From Paracoccus mutanolyticus (GTDB lineage: Bacteria > Pseudomonadota > Alphaproteobacteria > Rhodobacterales > Rhodobacteraceae), in assembly GCF_003285265.1 (NCBI RefSeq), contig NZ_CP030239.1, positions 62,001-126,000 of the forward strand: a DNA stretch of 64,000 nucleotides, read 5' to 3'. Position 1 is the first letter of the stretch, and every line of letters starts with the position of its first letter. This document shows, in pieces, positions 48,510-58,108 of this stretch. The position numbers were made by a program, and so were the translations under genes. The notes below the pieces were generated by a model. The model saw only the letters and a list, made by a program, of their open reading frames with translations. It had not been told where the DNA came from and searched no databases.

Positions 48510-49199
48510 GCGCCCTCCGCACCGACCGAGAGTAGCCGCATGTAAGATACGGGCCTGCCGCGCAGGCCTGGCGAACTCTCAGATATAGGTCCACGCTGTA
48601 AATCCTCACGCCCTCCCTGCCGCCGCAGAAAGGGAATAGGTGGACGACTTTTACGCCGCCCGCAGCAGCACCAAGCCACCGCTACCGTGGACGAATTTCC
48701 CACCGCCGTTCTCAGCTGAACCTGCCTTACGGAAGCGTTGGTCAGCTCCCTTCATTCCAGATGGCCTAGGTGGCTCAACGGCCGCAAGCCCCGCACTGAC
48801 GCGTCCGACAGTTCGGCCTCTTGATCGCCCGAAATCATCGGAGACCTCGGCATTCTTCATATTGTCGGGATTTGTTGGCATGATAAGGGCAGTCTTGCCC
48901 TGCAAACGTCCTGTCACGTCATCCTCCCTTGCCGGGCTTGCGCGCCGGGCCGTTTTCCCGTGTGAATGGCCAAACGCGTCGCGTCGCTGGCGCATAGGAA
49001 ATGAACTGCAGAGGGATATTGCTTGATCGAAAAGACAAGCCCGGGACGACAACAGCGCCGAAATCATGCCTCGTATCCGCCCTCGTAGAACAGGGCGTCG
49101 GCCTTTTCGACAATCAGGTCACGAGTGGATGGTGCGGCCATTATAGGTCAGTTGTCCTAGATCACGTCTGGCATAGGGTACAACGCATCGAATCGTCAA
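48510..49199. other. Unassigned; short SDR-like start
   Basis: On the minus strand near 48890-48930 the run MTGRLQGKTALI looks like the start of a short-chain dehydrogenase, but the glycine motif does not follow. Nothing else was assigned. Confidence 0.35.
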
Positions 49200-49315
49200 T
49201 GCCTGCCGTCGGATGCCTGCCGGCCACGTCCCGCTTGATCGTATCCAGCTTGGCGAAGGCGCGGTCGAGCCCCTCTGGCGTGGCCAGCGCCTCATAGACC
49301 TGATCCCCGGCGTCC
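49200..49315 (-). pseudogene. Polyamine ABC binding-protein fragment
   Basis: The frame AGDQVYEALATPEGLDRAFA and KLDTIKRDV matches the PotD/PotF-type receptor region (typical VYxxLATPEGxDRAFxKLDxIKxxV). Confidence 0.65.
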
Positions 49316-49444
49316 GGCGCGGAATAACTGTGAACGCCAATCGAATCGCCTTTTTCAGGCCGGCCCGACCCGGACAGCGATGGAGAGCTAAATCACCCAT
49401 GCTCGGGCAGGTTGTCGCCATGCGGTCTGCGCCGTCGTCGGCGA

Positions 49445-49575
49445 TGCGGTGATAGGCGCGAGCCGGGCCGCGCGGTCGGGGTATAGGTCTGCACGGAATC
49501 CTCGGGACGGGGCGTGCCGTCGGGAATGACGATGGCCGGGGCGATCCTTCCGAGCCCCTTCGGCAAACGAATGCC
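49445..49575 (-). pseudogene. FAD-dependent aromatic monooxygenase fragment
   Basis: The frame SVQTYTPTARPGSRL is the conserved YxPxxRPGxRxPH motif after the FAD domain of phenol/chlorophenol hydroxylases. The run VIPDGTPRPED precedes it. Confidence 0.6.
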
Positions 49576-49589
49576 ATCGGAATGCGATA

Positions 49590-49740
49590 CCGCCACGTCG
49601 GTCGTGTCGCTGATCTCGCTGTCCGACATGACGTTCCAGGCGCAGGTGGTGCGGTCGCAGACCGGCAGCACGCTGGTCCCCGCGATCCTGGTGATGTATT
49701 TCGCGCTCTCCTCCTCGCTTTGGCGCAGGTGACACCCGCC
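49590..49740 (+). pseudogene. Polar amino-acid ABC permease fragment
   Basis: The frame DTATSVVSLISLSDMTFQAQ and VVRSQTGSTLVPAILVMYFA is the last part of His/Glu-type permeases (typical LKDTSLxSxIxVxDLTxxAQxxxSxT). One helix is included. Confidence 0.75.
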
Positions 49741-50019
49741 GAACGTCGCACCGAGCTGTGCGGCCTGCTGGCGCTCGGGCTGGTTCGGCTGCGGATGCGG
49801 GAGGCGGGCGAAGTATCTGACGATACCGGAGAAAGTTGCCTACACTCTCCGCCCGACCAATGCCGTCATGCAACTGCTCCAACTCATCGGAGAAATGCAT
49901 GAACAAGCCCGGGTTGGGCACGGTGTCAAAGGAGTTTGCTCAAGATGAAATCTTACTTTCTTTACTTCAGTCACTCGACGAGACTACTCATGAAGACTGC
50001 ATTGATGCGCGGCAACCTT
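49741..50019. other. No recognisable gene
   Basis: A plus-strand run, KVAYTLRPTNAVMQLLQLIG (near 49835), looks coding. No assignment. Confidence 0.35.
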
Positions 50020-50370
50020 GCTACGCTCGCAGCTTCACGGCCTACTCGAGAACGCAGAAGGGCAAGCACCGCATCAAGATCATCGCGCGCTATCAGCAGG
50101 TGGACGGCGTCAACAAGATCGTCGCGCGGGTCGTGGCCGGCCAGCCGCGCAAGGGGCTGATCTGGCATTTCCAGGGGTCGGGCAAGTCGCTCTTGATGCT
50201 GTTCGCAGCGCGCAAGCTGCGGCTGCACCCGGCGCTTGCAGCCGGGTACGGCAGGCGATCTGCTGCGGGCGCGCATCGACCTCGACAGCCAGATCTCGGG
50301 AGGCAGCAACACGCCGCGACGAGGCGGATATCAGGGAGCTGCCCTGCTGGTTGACGGGGGGCGCCGCGCA
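50020..50370 (+). pseudogene. hsdR: Type I restriction enzyme R subunit (HsdR) fragment, frameshifted
   Basis: The frame IIARYQQVDGVNKIVARVVA, GQPRKGLIWHFQGSGKSLLM and LFAARKLRLHPAL contains helicase motif I (QGSGKS) of HsdR, the translocase/nuclease of type I restriction. After a shift, ARIDLDSQISGG is motif Ia. The nuclease domain and other motifs are absent, and no hsdM or hsdS was seen. Confidence 0.85.
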
Positions 50371-50739
50371 CAGCGATCTGCCGAATGCGAGCAAGCCGAC
50401 TGCGCCTTTCACAATGCGTCGCACGGATGACACGCAGTCCAGCCATCGCGGGCACGATGGCGTGGCTGTCATCGGCCCGTCGCCATGCCGCGTGGCAACG
50501 CGATTGGGAACGCAGCTCTGCCATCAGGCCCAGCAGCCCGCCCCCGACCATGCCCAGAGCGATCAGCATCAGGATTCGGCCCATGTCGATGATCCTTTGA
50601 TAAAGGGTTGGAGGCTCAGTCCTCGTCGAGCGAGGGAAACCAGATCTCGACGATGCCGCGGCGATTGCCCTGCGGCCGGTCTGGATCGCCACGTCGATCA
50701 ACCGATAACGCCGCCGGTGCCGCGAAGCAAAAAGCCGAC
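50371..50739. other. Unassigned; possible membrane peptide
   Basis: On the minus strand, MGRILMLIALGMVGGGLLGL (start near 50585) is a hydrophobic N-terminus of unknown origin, and GIVEIWFPSLDED ends just above it. They are head-to-tail remnants of two genes. Confidence 0.4.
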
Positions 50740-50925
50740 CCCACGTTGCGCATCCGCCCCCCAGGTGATCCAGCTTTTCTGGCCGTTGATGACCCAGCCG
50801 TCGCCGTCCCGGACCGCGCGGGTGCGCAGCGACGACACGTCCGATCCGGTCTGCGGCTCGGTGATCGCGATGGCCGAGATCAGCCGACCTTCCGCCGCCA
50901 GCGGCAGGTGCCGCCGAACAGCGCA
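50740..50925 (-). pseudogene. Acyl-CoA dehydrogenase fragment
   Basis: The frame GRLISAIAITEPQTGSDVSS, LRTRAVRDGDGWVINGQKSW and ITWGADAQ covers the FAD-contact motif (AITEPxxGSD) and the INGxKxWIT motif. The catalytic Glu domain is missing. Confidence 0.85.
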
Positions 50926-50992
50926 TTGGCGGTATTGAAGCTGAAGCCAAAGCCGGAATAGCGCACCGGGTCGGAAGATCTCGGTCAGGAAG

Positions 50993-51079
50993 CAGGGCAC
51001 CGTCCAGATGTATCAGGTCGAAGGCGTAGAACACAAAGCGGTCGCTGCGCCCCTCGCTCAGATCCGCCTCCAGCTGCCG
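50993..51079 (-). pseudogene. ATP-dependent DNA ligase (LigD-type) slice
   Basis: The frame LSEGRSDRFVFYAFDLIHLD then G is motif IIIa (FxxFDLLxLDG) of ATP-dependent DNA ligases such as LigD. Confidence 0.65.
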
Positions 51080-51124
51080 AACAGTCCGGGCGGCGGTCCG
51101 GCGTTGACGCACCGAGGCCGCGAT

Positions 51125-51800
51125 CAGCGCCGTCTTGCGCCCGAGCGCTCCATGACGCCGGAAAGCCCGTTCGGCAGGAAGATCAGGAACATATAGGCGA
51201 AAAGCGCGATGCTGTCGGCCAGGAACGAGGCGCTTTCCTCCATGCCCATTTCGGTAAGCCGATAGGTCGGCAGGAAGCCGAAGAACGTCTTGGTCGCGCC
51301 CGAGGCTGTCACGGTGAAGGCAATGTGCGTTGTGCCTGGGGCAATGCCTCCGGCGGCCGGGATTTCGATGGTGCCCGGGTTGTTGAGCCCGTCATCATCG
51401 TCCAGCCGGATATAGAGACCAGTGCCGCAAGGCTGGCCAAGACGCTCAGCCGCCACCCAAACCGGCATGCGCGGCCAGCGGAACAACAGCAGCGCCGACA
51501 CCAGCGATGCGGCCGTGGACCCCCGGCCGTGCTGGCGGGGACCATGCTGGTGCAGGCCGACGCTTTGCGGGCGGCGATCAAGGCGGGGCTGGACAGCGGA
51601 CCGGCTTATGCGCCCGGGCGGATAAGCCTGCGCCATGCGGACCAGCCGCAGCAGCACGGCGCCAGCATGCCGATCGGGGTAGGACGGCAGCAAGGCGATG
51701 ACCGTCGTCGCCCCGGACATGATCAGGATCGACCAGACAGCGCGGTCCTGCGGCCGATGCGGTCGCCGATGCTGCCCCAGACGTGCCGCCGATCGGGCGG
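51125..51800 (-). pseudogene. MFS transporter (proline/betaine ProP-like), decayed but collinear
   Basis: In order on the minus strand: motif A GSIGDRIGRRTALSGRS (about 51740-51790); ILIMSGATTVIALLPSY with APLLLRL-like continuation (about 51630-51725); and GATKTFFGFLPTYRLTEMGM with EESASFLADSIALFAYMFLI (about 51150-51300). The intervening stretch is out of frame or replaced. It corresponds to helices 2-8 of a metabolite:H+ symporter. Confidence 0.65.
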
Positions 51801-52329
51801 AGAGCCGACTGTTCGCGGTGCGGCGTAGCGGCTCGCAGAATTCGGGGAAACAGGCAGTGGCGATACTTTGGCGTACTTGATCGGTGACAGAGCCGAACCG
51901 TTCGACGAGCTTCGGCGATGCCTGGGTGGAACCCTATTCGCAGGACGGCCGGGGCACCAATGTGGTGGTCGGTCCGCGCCCGCCGCGGCGGGGATGGTCA
52001 TGGTGGTCACGGACGCCTCCCATGGGAACCGATGATGGGGACGATCATCGTCAACGGCGCGATGCTCCAAGGCGGCCCGAGCAGGGCTTCAAGCAGGAAG
52101 GCACGAAGGGCATCTTCGTTGGTCTGCTGCCGTGCCGGTCGATGTCGGCGCTCTCCCTTCGTTTACCCGTCTTGCGACAGCCCGGTCAGCGGGAAGCCGG
52201 TGATGTGCGCTTGCCGGTCTCCTCGATCGCCAGGTGGCGGTTCCGATAGCCGCCGGGCCTGACGGTGGTCGGGGATGGTGATCAGCGGCTCCTCGAGACG
52301 ACCGCCGGGTTCCAGCACGGTGTCGCAAT
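51801..52329. other. No recognisable gene
   Basis: This is patchwork. A plus-strand run (FDELRRCLGGTLFAGR) and a minus-strand run (LVERFGSVTDQVRQSIA) near 51850-51940 are unassigned. Confidence 0.35.
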
Positions 52330-52625
52330 CCTCGCGCAGTTCCAGCCTCATGTCGTCGGCGAAATCGCCGCCCACATCGGGGTATTTGCCCTGATCCATG
52401 ATCTCGTCATTGGTCAGCTTGGCCAGTTCGTCGCCATATTTGCGCTGCGCGGCGGCGATGTCGGCCTTTTCGATCTGGACGCGGCAGTCGTCCCGGCCGT
52501 TGATCCGAGGTGCTCCGGCCAGGTCATAGAAGGTGTAATAGGTCGGATCGTAGACCTGCGCCTCAATCCCGTCCTTCCCGCGATGTCCTCCGGGGTCAGG
52601 TCCAGGGCGGCATAGTGACGGCTTC
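52330..52625 (-). pseudogene. DUF1007-family protein C-terminal fragment
   Basis: The frame YAALDLTPEDIAGKDGIEAQ (after one shift), VYDPTYYTFYDLAGAPRING and RDDCRVQIEKADIAAAQRKY, ending GDFADDMRLE, matches DUF1007, a periplasmic family often near metal or nickel uptake genes. About 95 residues are present, and the native end is replaced. Confidence 0.75.
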
Positions 52626-52853
52626 GTCTTGCGTGCCGTGACCGGGTTGTGCGCGCCACGGGTTGAGCCGGGACGTGGAACAGGCCGGTGTGCATCAGCT
52701 CGCCCTCGGCCAGGTCTTTGCGATCTCGCGCACCTGGTCTCGGTGGAATGCAGCGCGACCGCTGCTCCGGAACACCCACGGCGGCGGCTTCGACGCAGGC
52801 CGCGCCGGCGATGGCTGGCGATGCGGGCCATGGCTCAGGCCGTCTGCGCAAAG

Positions 52854-52925
52854 ATTTCCGCGGCCGATCAGCATCCGCCGGATTTCCGAGGTGCCGGCGC
52901 CGATCTCGTAATCGACCCGGGGCAT
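52854..52925 (-). pseudogene. Acyl-CoA dehydrogenase C-terminal slice
   Basis: The frame VDYEIGAGTSEIRRMLIGR is the highly conserved C-terminal adenine/FAD-contact motif (typical IxxGTSEIxRxxIGR). Confidence 0.8.
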
Positions 52926-53239
52926 CCGCTTTCAGCGCCGCCGAGTGTCGAGATTCACACGGTCGACCGATCGCCGATCCGCCTGGCGCCGCCGATGACC
53001 TGCGAATGGCGTGGCAGCAGATGTCCTGTTCCATCGGAATAGTGACAGGTTCTTGCCGACAAAGGTCGCTGCCGACTTGGCCACCGTCGTGCCGGCGCTG
53101 ATCGAGGTGGCGTGCTGGTGATCGACGAAGAAGCTGATATCGCCACCCGAACCGATGCTCACGGCCTCCCTTTTTCTCGGACGGTAAGGCGCGTCGATCT
53201 GGCTTTGCATGCATTTGCGGATCGCGTCCAGCGTGCAGC
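52926..53239. other. Unassigned patchwork
   Basis: A minus-strand run, SGGDISFFVDHQHATSISAG (near 53090-53150), looks coding. No family was recognised. Confidence 0.35.
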
Positions 53240-53359
53240 ATCTGGCGTCCGAAGCTTCACGTTCTGCGCAATCTGCTCCTTGAGCTGCAGCTTGGCTTCG
53301 GAGATCATTTCCCCCAGCAGCCGGGCGATGCTGGTCACGTCGATCGGGACAAGGGTCAT
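53240..53359 (-). pseudogene. Unidentified N-terminal coding piece
   Basis: MTLVPIDVTSIARLLGEMIS then EAKLQLKEQIAQNVKLR starts with an ATG at 53359 preceded on its strand by an AT-rich leader. The family is not recognised. Helical and charged. Confidence 0.4.
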
Positions 53360-53396
53360 TTATAACCTCATTGGGATTTTCTCATGAAAGACCTTC

Positions 53397-53517
53397 ATGT
53401 CGCAACCGCCGCTCAATGCCTTGCGCGCGTTCGAGGCCGGCGCGCGCGTGCGGCCGCTTTCAGGCCGACGGCCGAGGATCTGCACGTCACCCAGCCGGCG
53501 GTCAGCCGCCAGAGAAC
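53397..53517 (+). pseudogene. LysR-family (GcvA-like) regulator N-terminal fragment, frameshifted
   Basis: The frame MSQPPLNALRAFEAGARV continues, after one shift, as TAEDLHVTQPAVSRQ, the GcvA/AmpR-type helix-turn-helix (typical PLNALRAFEAAAR...AAxELHVTxxAVSRQ). Nothing of the effector domain follows. Confidence 0.8.
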
Positions 53518-53569
53518 ATAGTGCGAACAGGCATTGTGCTTAGAGGCTGCCATGGCCCGAGACGGATGG

Positions 53570-53655
53570 CGCACCGGTCTGCCCGCTCTGCGGGTGCCTC
53601 GACATCTACGACCTGGCAACGCGGCGCCGGTTCAAGTGCGCGGCCTGCCGCCGGC
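53570..53655 (+). mobile_element. IS1595-family transposase zinc-ribbon slice (tentative)
   Basis: The frame CPLCGCLDIYDLATRRRFKC followed by AACRR matches the zinc ribbon of IS1595/ISXO2 transposases (typical CPxCGxxxxYxxxxRxxFxCxxC). Confidence 0.5.
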
Positions 53656-53669
53656 CGCGCCCGCCTTCA

Positions 53670-54105
53670 ATGCCCTGCGCGGGTGGTTCCTGCGCTCCGG
53701 GCCGATGGCGGGAATGCCGGGCGGGCTGACGGCGTTCGTGCGGTCCGGCCCCGGTGTCGATGAGCCCGACATCCAGCTTGTCATCCCCCTCATGTCGCCC
53801 GAGGCGGATGTATGGTGGCCCTGCACGTTCGCCGGCGCGGCCTTTCGGTGAAGGCATCCTATGCAGAGCAAACCTTGTTGTCCGGCGCAGCATGCGCGGT
53901 GGCGAGCCGCGCCTTGGTCGGGCCCGGCCCGACCGAGGCCTCGGCCGAGCGGCTTCTGGAACGCGGGGCTTCGCATCGGCACCGATGCTTTCCGGTTGGA
54001 AGCCCTATTCCGACCGGGGCGCGGTGCGGCTGCGCGACGCGGACTGGCGGATGAACCCGGCTGTCGATTTCAACCTGCTGTCGGCAGCGGCGACTGGACC
54101 GGGCA
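53670..54105 (+). pseudogene. GMC oxidoreductase (choline dehydrogenase-like) fragment, frameshifted
   Basis: The frame RGWFLRSGPMAGMPGGLTAF followed by VRSGPGVDEPDIQ, and later in another frame GAVRLRDADWRMNPAVDFNL, are successive C-terminal motifs of GMC enzymes (typical GPLAG...AFxRSxxxxxxPDxQ; GxVxLxSxDPxxxPxxxxxxL). The FAD-binding N-terminus is missing. Confidence 0.7.
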
Positions 54106-54304
54106 AGGCCTCGCACGGGTTCGCTGGCGCTGTCCAGGCGGGATCCGCCGCCGGGCCTTGGTCGACATGATGGACCGTTCGAATATAGGCCCTTCGCTGC
54201 CTTGCCTGCCGGGCTTTCTCACCTCGTCCCGCGCGCTAGGCCGCCGCAAGGCCAGGCAGACCTGCCGTCATGGTCGACGACGCTCGCACGCAGGCCTGAA
54301 GCGC
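54106..54304. other. No recognisable gene
   Basis: This is a short patchwork stretch without an assignment. Confidence 0.35.
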
Positions 54305-54588
54305 CTAGGCCGCCGCTGCATAGCGCCGCGCCAGCATTGCGCCCACCATGATCTGGATCTGGTTGTAAAGCTGATCGGCAGAACGATCAGCCCAGCCAGG
54401 CGATGCCCGCGAACAGCACCTGCGACCAGCGCAGGCCGGAGCCAGCGCTTGGCAGCGCGCCGCAGGATGACATGCCAGACCAACCCCGCGCGCGACAGGC
54501 CCAGGGTGCGCCCGGCCTCGACCAGCGACTGATCGACACCGCGGATGCCGGCATAGACGTTCAGATAAAGCGGAAAGGGTTGCTGCAA
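54305..54588 (-). pseudogene. SsuC/TauC-type ABC permease fragment, frameshifted
   Basis: The frame FPLYLNVYAGIRGVDQSLVE and AGRTLGLSRAGLVWHVIL is the permease EAA loop region of nitrate/sulfonate importers. After shifts the tail NQIQIMVGAMLARRY follows. About 95 residues are present. Confidence 0.8.
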
Positions 54589-54620
54589 GGCTACGACCTT
54601 TCCAGTGCAATGACCTGATC

Positions 54621-54765
54621 ATGGCCGGGGCGGTGCCGCTGGTCTTTGCTGCTTTGGCGCAGATGTTCGTAGTGGCTGGCAGCCAGATCGACTTAGGGCT
54701 CGGCGCTTTCATGGCGCTGGCCAGCGTGATCACGGCGACGCTGCTGGTCGACATGACCAGCCGGA
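54621..54765 (+). pseudogene. RbsC-type sugar ABC permease fragment
   Basis: The frame PLVFAALAQMFVVAGSQIDL then GLGAFMALASVITATLLVD is the hallmark helix pair of ribose-type permeases (typical GQTxVIxxGGIDLSVGxxMALxSV). It was cut from the middle of the protein. Confidence 0.8.
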
Positions 54766-55029
54766 CTGGGCGCAGGTCTTCCGCCCGGTTGGCCCAGTCC
54801 GCTTCATGCGACAGGGCTTGCGATCATGCGGGTTTGCGCACACGGCGGGATGCCACGCTGCCTGTCTCAAGACGGGGCATCAGCTATGCGACCGTGCTTC
54901 GAGAGACCGTCGTGATACCTTCCGTCAAGCGAATGGCCGATCTGGCAGCGGGCCGAGGCGGTTAGGAACGCAACTGGCAACGGGCTGTCGCGATGTGACG
55001 AGTACCCCGAGCACTGCGGAGAGTGACAA
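54766..55029. other. No recognisable gene
   Basis: This is patchwork without an assignment. Confidence 0.35.
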
Positions 55030-55187
55030 AGTCGTCCCGCTGGCACACCTACAACGCGCATCAGGTCAGCTTCACCAGCGGCATCTGGGTGATGATGACC
55101 CAGTCGCTGATCCCGACCGAGATGATCAACGACGGCGCCGCCTATGGCACCGAATTCCGGCTGCCGAAGGGCACCTGGATGAGATGA
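55030..55187 (+). pseudogene. Hydantoinase B/acetone carboxylase-family fragment (tentative)
   Basis: The frame HQVSFTSGIWVMMTQSLIPT and EMINDGAAYGTEFRLPKGTW resembles HyuB/AcxA subunits, where a conserved GxxxxFRLPxGTxxN segment occurs. About 50 residues are present. Confidence 0.5.
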
Positions 55188-55189
55188 AC

Positions 55190-56184
55190 CCTGACGAATT
55201 GGCCCCGATCGGCGACTGGAAATGCCGAGCCAAACATCGTCCAGTAGAGTGGCAGGGCAAACTCCAGCACGATGGATTCGATGCTAAGCCGGCGGACTTC
55301 GCCGCCAGCCATTCCCTCGCCTCAGATCTTCGCGATCGCCCGCGTTGCCCGACCAGCAGGTTTTCGTCGTTGCGCCCGTCGCCGATGATGGCGCGGGTCG
55401 CATGCCGCCGATGCGGCCAGAAGTGCGTCCCCGCGACGCCAGCTCGGCCTGACCAGGCGCAGGCAACTGTCGGTCATCAGCGCCAGATACCAGGACAGGG
55501 CGGCCATGCGCTGGCCGTCGCCCGCAGGCGGTCGGCGCCACGCCAGCAGCCAGGCGATCGGTCCGGCCGGGTCGCAGCCGCTGGCTGCGATCTGGTCGAC
55601 CCGCAGGCCGTAACGCAGGCGCTTGGGGGCATTGAGCCCGATATCCTGATAAACAACGCGGGCATGATGCCGCCGATGGTCAACTGGAAGGCGACCGAAT
55701 AGCCCAGGAACGGAGACGCGCCGGGATCGGCCGTGAATGCACAGGTGCCGACCACGATCAGCAGCGTCCCGGTCTTGCGGAGTTGACGGCGCAGCCGCGT
55801 CAGGTGACAAGCCAGCGCGGCGGGGATCAGTTGGCCGAGCCATTCGTCGACCATGCGCGAGCACCGACCAGCACCAGCGGCCAGAGAGCAATACCCTGCG
55901 CATCGCCTTGGATGAGCTCGACCGGGTTCCAGATTGCTGGTCGTGATGAAGGACACCCAAGCCTTGCATATCGTTCCTGTTGCCAAGGGCCGCACCAGCG
56001 GCGGCATTGGCAAGATCATCGCCGGCATTGCGGCGCAGGAAGCTGCGGGTTCCGGTAAGCGTCTTCACGAACCGCGTCAGGTTCGGAATGCCGATAGCCA
56101 TCGCTGACCAGAAGCCAGTGGCGATGAACGTCCGTTATCGCGGGCAGGGGCACGAGGTGCAGATCGCATTGCCGCAGGGCATTG
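55190..56184. other. Unassigned patchwork with membrane-like runs
   Basis: Minus-strand runs look coding: GTLLIVVGTCAFTADPGASP followed by LTIGGIMPALF (near 55640-55810, membrane-like), DIGLNAPKRLRYGLRVDQIA (near 55580-55660) and MAIGIPNLTRFVKTLTGTRS (near 56040-56101). A possible haem-peroxidase-like slice, TRAIIGDGRNDENLLVGQ, lies near 55345-55400. None is certain. Confidence 0.35.
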
Positions 56185-56335
56185 CCGCAGGGCCTGCCTG
56201 AAATGGACATCCAGGCCGAGATCCGCAGCCGCTTCGAGGCGGAGTATGTCCGCCATTTCGGCCGCATCATCCCCGGCATGGAAATCGAATGCCTGACCTG
56301 GACACTGACCGTGTCGGGGCCACGGCATCCCGTTG
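56185..56335 (+). pseudogene. Hydantoinase A-family C-terminal fragment
   Basis: The frame AEIRSRFEAEYVRHFGRIIP and GMEIECLTWTLTVSG matches the C-terminal domain of HyuA-like proteins (typical FxxxHxxxFGxxxxxxxxExxxxRxxxxG). It lies on the plus strand, opposite to the other HyuA pieces nearby. Confidence 0.65.
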
Positions 56336-56339
56336 GAAA

Positions 56340-56492
56340 GCCCAGGAGTATCGCCAGGAGCACGTCGAGCACCATCGAGGCGAGATAGGTCTGGATGCCG
56401 AACCAGACGATGGCCACGCCGCCCCGGATCAGCGCCGGGATCTGGGCGCCGCGGGTGCCGAAGCGGTGCGGCTCATAGACCGCGAAGGCCAG
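56340..56492 (-). pseudogene. NCS1-family nucleobase permease fragment
   Basis: The frame RFGTRGAQIPALIRGGVAIV and WFGIQTYLASMVLDVLLAIL matches cytosine/allantoin permeases of the NCS1 family (typical GxxGAxxPxLxRAxxAxxWxGIQTxxG). Confidence 0.75.
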
Positions 56493-56499
56493 CCCGTCT

Positions 56500-56625
56500 C
56501 GGTGCCGATGTCGCGGCAGCCGATCAGCGTCGCCTTGACCCCCAGTTGCTGCAACTGCCGCCCCAGCACCGCCAGGTCGTTCTCGAACGGGATGTAGGTG
56601 GCGATGATGTCGCGCTGCCGACCCG
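56500..56625 (-). pseudogene. Type-I ABC binding-protein slice
   Basis: The frame IATYIPFENDLAVLGRQLQQ and LGVKATLIG resembles the middle of Leu/Ile/Val-type receptors (xxxxDxAxxxRQxxxLGxxxxxxG). It is short. Confidence 0.5.
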
Positions 56626-56793
56626 ATCCAGCAGACCGCCAGCATCGACCTGGCCGTTGTTGGTGGTCTGCACCAGGAGGCTCGCCTCGATCAGGGCAGG
56701 TGCGGTCAGCCGCCCGGCGGCCAGCCCGTGCCTACCTTCAGGTACGGCTCGCTGATCCCTGTGCGTCGGACATATGCGACCGTCGCGCGGCGT

Positions 56794-57027
56794 TCAGACC
56801 GCGCGGCCCGCGCGGGCATAGTCGAAGGCCAGCGTCTCGGCGGCGCGCTTGCCCTCGTCATAGCAGGCGCGGGGGCCGGTGCAGTTCACATGGCCGCGGT
56901 AATTCTCGGCCTGCGGGTGGATTTCGGGGTCGCCATAGACCTCGCTGGTCGAGGTCAGCAGGAACCGGGCCCCGGCCGCCTCGGCCAGGTGCAGCAGGTT
57001 GTTGGTGCCGACCACATTGGTCATCAT
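56794..57027 (-). pseudogene. UDP-glucuronate decarboxylase-like SDR fragment
   Basis: Seventy-seven uninterrupted residues run from [20 protein letters not shown] through [20 protein letters not shown] to [20 protein letters not shown]. The catalytic Ser/Thr (TSTSEVYG) and YDEGK (YxxxK) are present, as in UDP-xylose synthases and dTDP-glucose dehydratase relatives. The NAD-binding glycine motif and the C-terminus are missing. Confidence 0.85.
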
Positions 57028-57054
57028 AGCCCATCACGTCATCGGCACCGGTGC

Positions 57055-57117
57055 GAACGACCCGCAGAAGATGGACCCGAATGCCTCGCGTGAAACGCTG
57101 GACCATTCGATCATGTA
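57055..57117 (+). pseudogene. 2-Methylcitrate dehydratase (PrpD)-like slice (tentative)
   Basis: The frame [19 protein letters not shown] resembles the PrpD segment with SRETADHSxPY. It is only about 20 residues long, ending in a stop. Confidence 0.45.
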
Positions 57118-57244
57118 GCGTCCCACACCCCCTTGATCGAAGGATGCAGCCGCGCGACCGGGCCCGGATCGCCGGTCACAAGGCAGGTTTGCGGGGCCGA
57201 TGCCGCCCCGGCCCCGATCCGCCGCCAGGCTTCGCGCGCGGCGG

Positions 57245-57400
57245 GACGCTCATGCGGAACTCGTAGCGGTCGCAATCAGCGGGATAGGCATCGCCAGGTC
57301 TTCCGCGGGTCGAGCGGGTGTTGGCCATCAGGTTGTCGATGCTGTCCGGCCCGTCGCTGCGCGGCCGCCCGCCATAGGCGCCCTCGATCACCTCGAGAAC
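57245..57400 (-). pseudogene. Hydantoinase B-family fragment
   Basis: The frame EVIEGAYGGRPRSDGPDSID and NLMANTRS, then after a shift CDRYEFR, matches HyuB (typical xGGxGARxxxDGxDxxxxxxxNxxNxPxExxE...RYxLR). Confidence 0.7.
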
Positions 57401-57764
57401 ACCCAGTAATCGCCCGAGGGCCGACAGCGCCGCAAGCCCCGCGCCCAGGATGACGGATCGCCCGGTGGCAAGCGCCGTCATCCCGGCCAGCCCCGCGATC
57501 AGGTCGATCATGCGGCTGCGCTGGGCACAGCGCGCCATCGGCCTTGGCGGCGGCGCGAGGGTTGAAGATCGACCCCTCGGCGCGTGACGTTGATAGGGCG
57601 GAAGGAGCGTCGTTCGAGGACTTGCGCGTCCCAGGTGGCGGCATCCGCCGCCGTTTGCGGAAACCCGCAAGTTCGGCGCGGCACCGCTTGGACGCAGGGC
57701 GGCGCCTGTGGCATCGTCGCCGCCGGTCAGGTCCACCTCGACTCGCGCCGCGCCGCGAACCGCC
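57401..57764. other. Unassigned patchwork
   Basis: A minus-strand run, DLIAGLAGMTALATGRSVIL (near 57450-57510), looks membrane-associated. Another, ATWDAQVLERRSFRPINV (near 57580-57640), is unassigned. Confidence 0.35.
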
Positions 57765-57850
57765 CTTGGCCGTATGCCGCTGCTTGCGCGGCATCGAACG
57801 GTCCGCCTCCAGCCAGCCCTCGATGATCGGGATGAAAGGATCAAGCTGAA
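57765..57850 (-). mobile_element. IS21 IstA slice
   Basis: The frame LDPFIPIIEGWLEADRSMPR and KQRHTA matches the N-terminal region of IS21 IstA (typical LxPFxxxIxxWLExDxxxPRKQRHTAxR). It is unlinked to the istB gene at 47.7 kb. Confidence 0.75.
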
Positions 57851-58015
57851 CCGCCCCGGGTCTTACCCGGCGTTTGTGGTTCACTGATTAGGCTGCGCCG
57901 AGACCGTCTTCTCGGAAGGTGGACCTGCCGATCGACGCGGCGCGCGCTCCGGTGGCCGAGGCGATCTGGACCCATATCCAGGACCGGCTGCCCGGCCGCG
58001 CGGGAGTGCAGCCGA
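57851..58015. other. No recognisable gene
   Basis: This is a short patchwork stretch without an assignment. Confidence 0.35.
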
Positions 58016-58108
58016 AAAGACCCATGGATTGTTCCGCTCGCCCTTGCGGTAGAGCTTGGTGCCTGCGAACAGCATGCCTTCGGCATAGACATCGGGCACG
58101 TCATGATC
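58016..58108 (-). pseudogene. Hydantoinase B-family slice
   Basis: The frame DVPDVYAEGMLFAGTKLYRK followed by GERN resembles HyuB (typical DxYxEGLxIPPvKLYxxGxxN). It is about 31 residues long. Confidence 0.6.

Noticed and set aside
50020..50370. A working type I restriction system
   Set aside because: Only the motif I/Ia region of HsdR is present; no hsdM, hsdS or nuclease domain is nearby.
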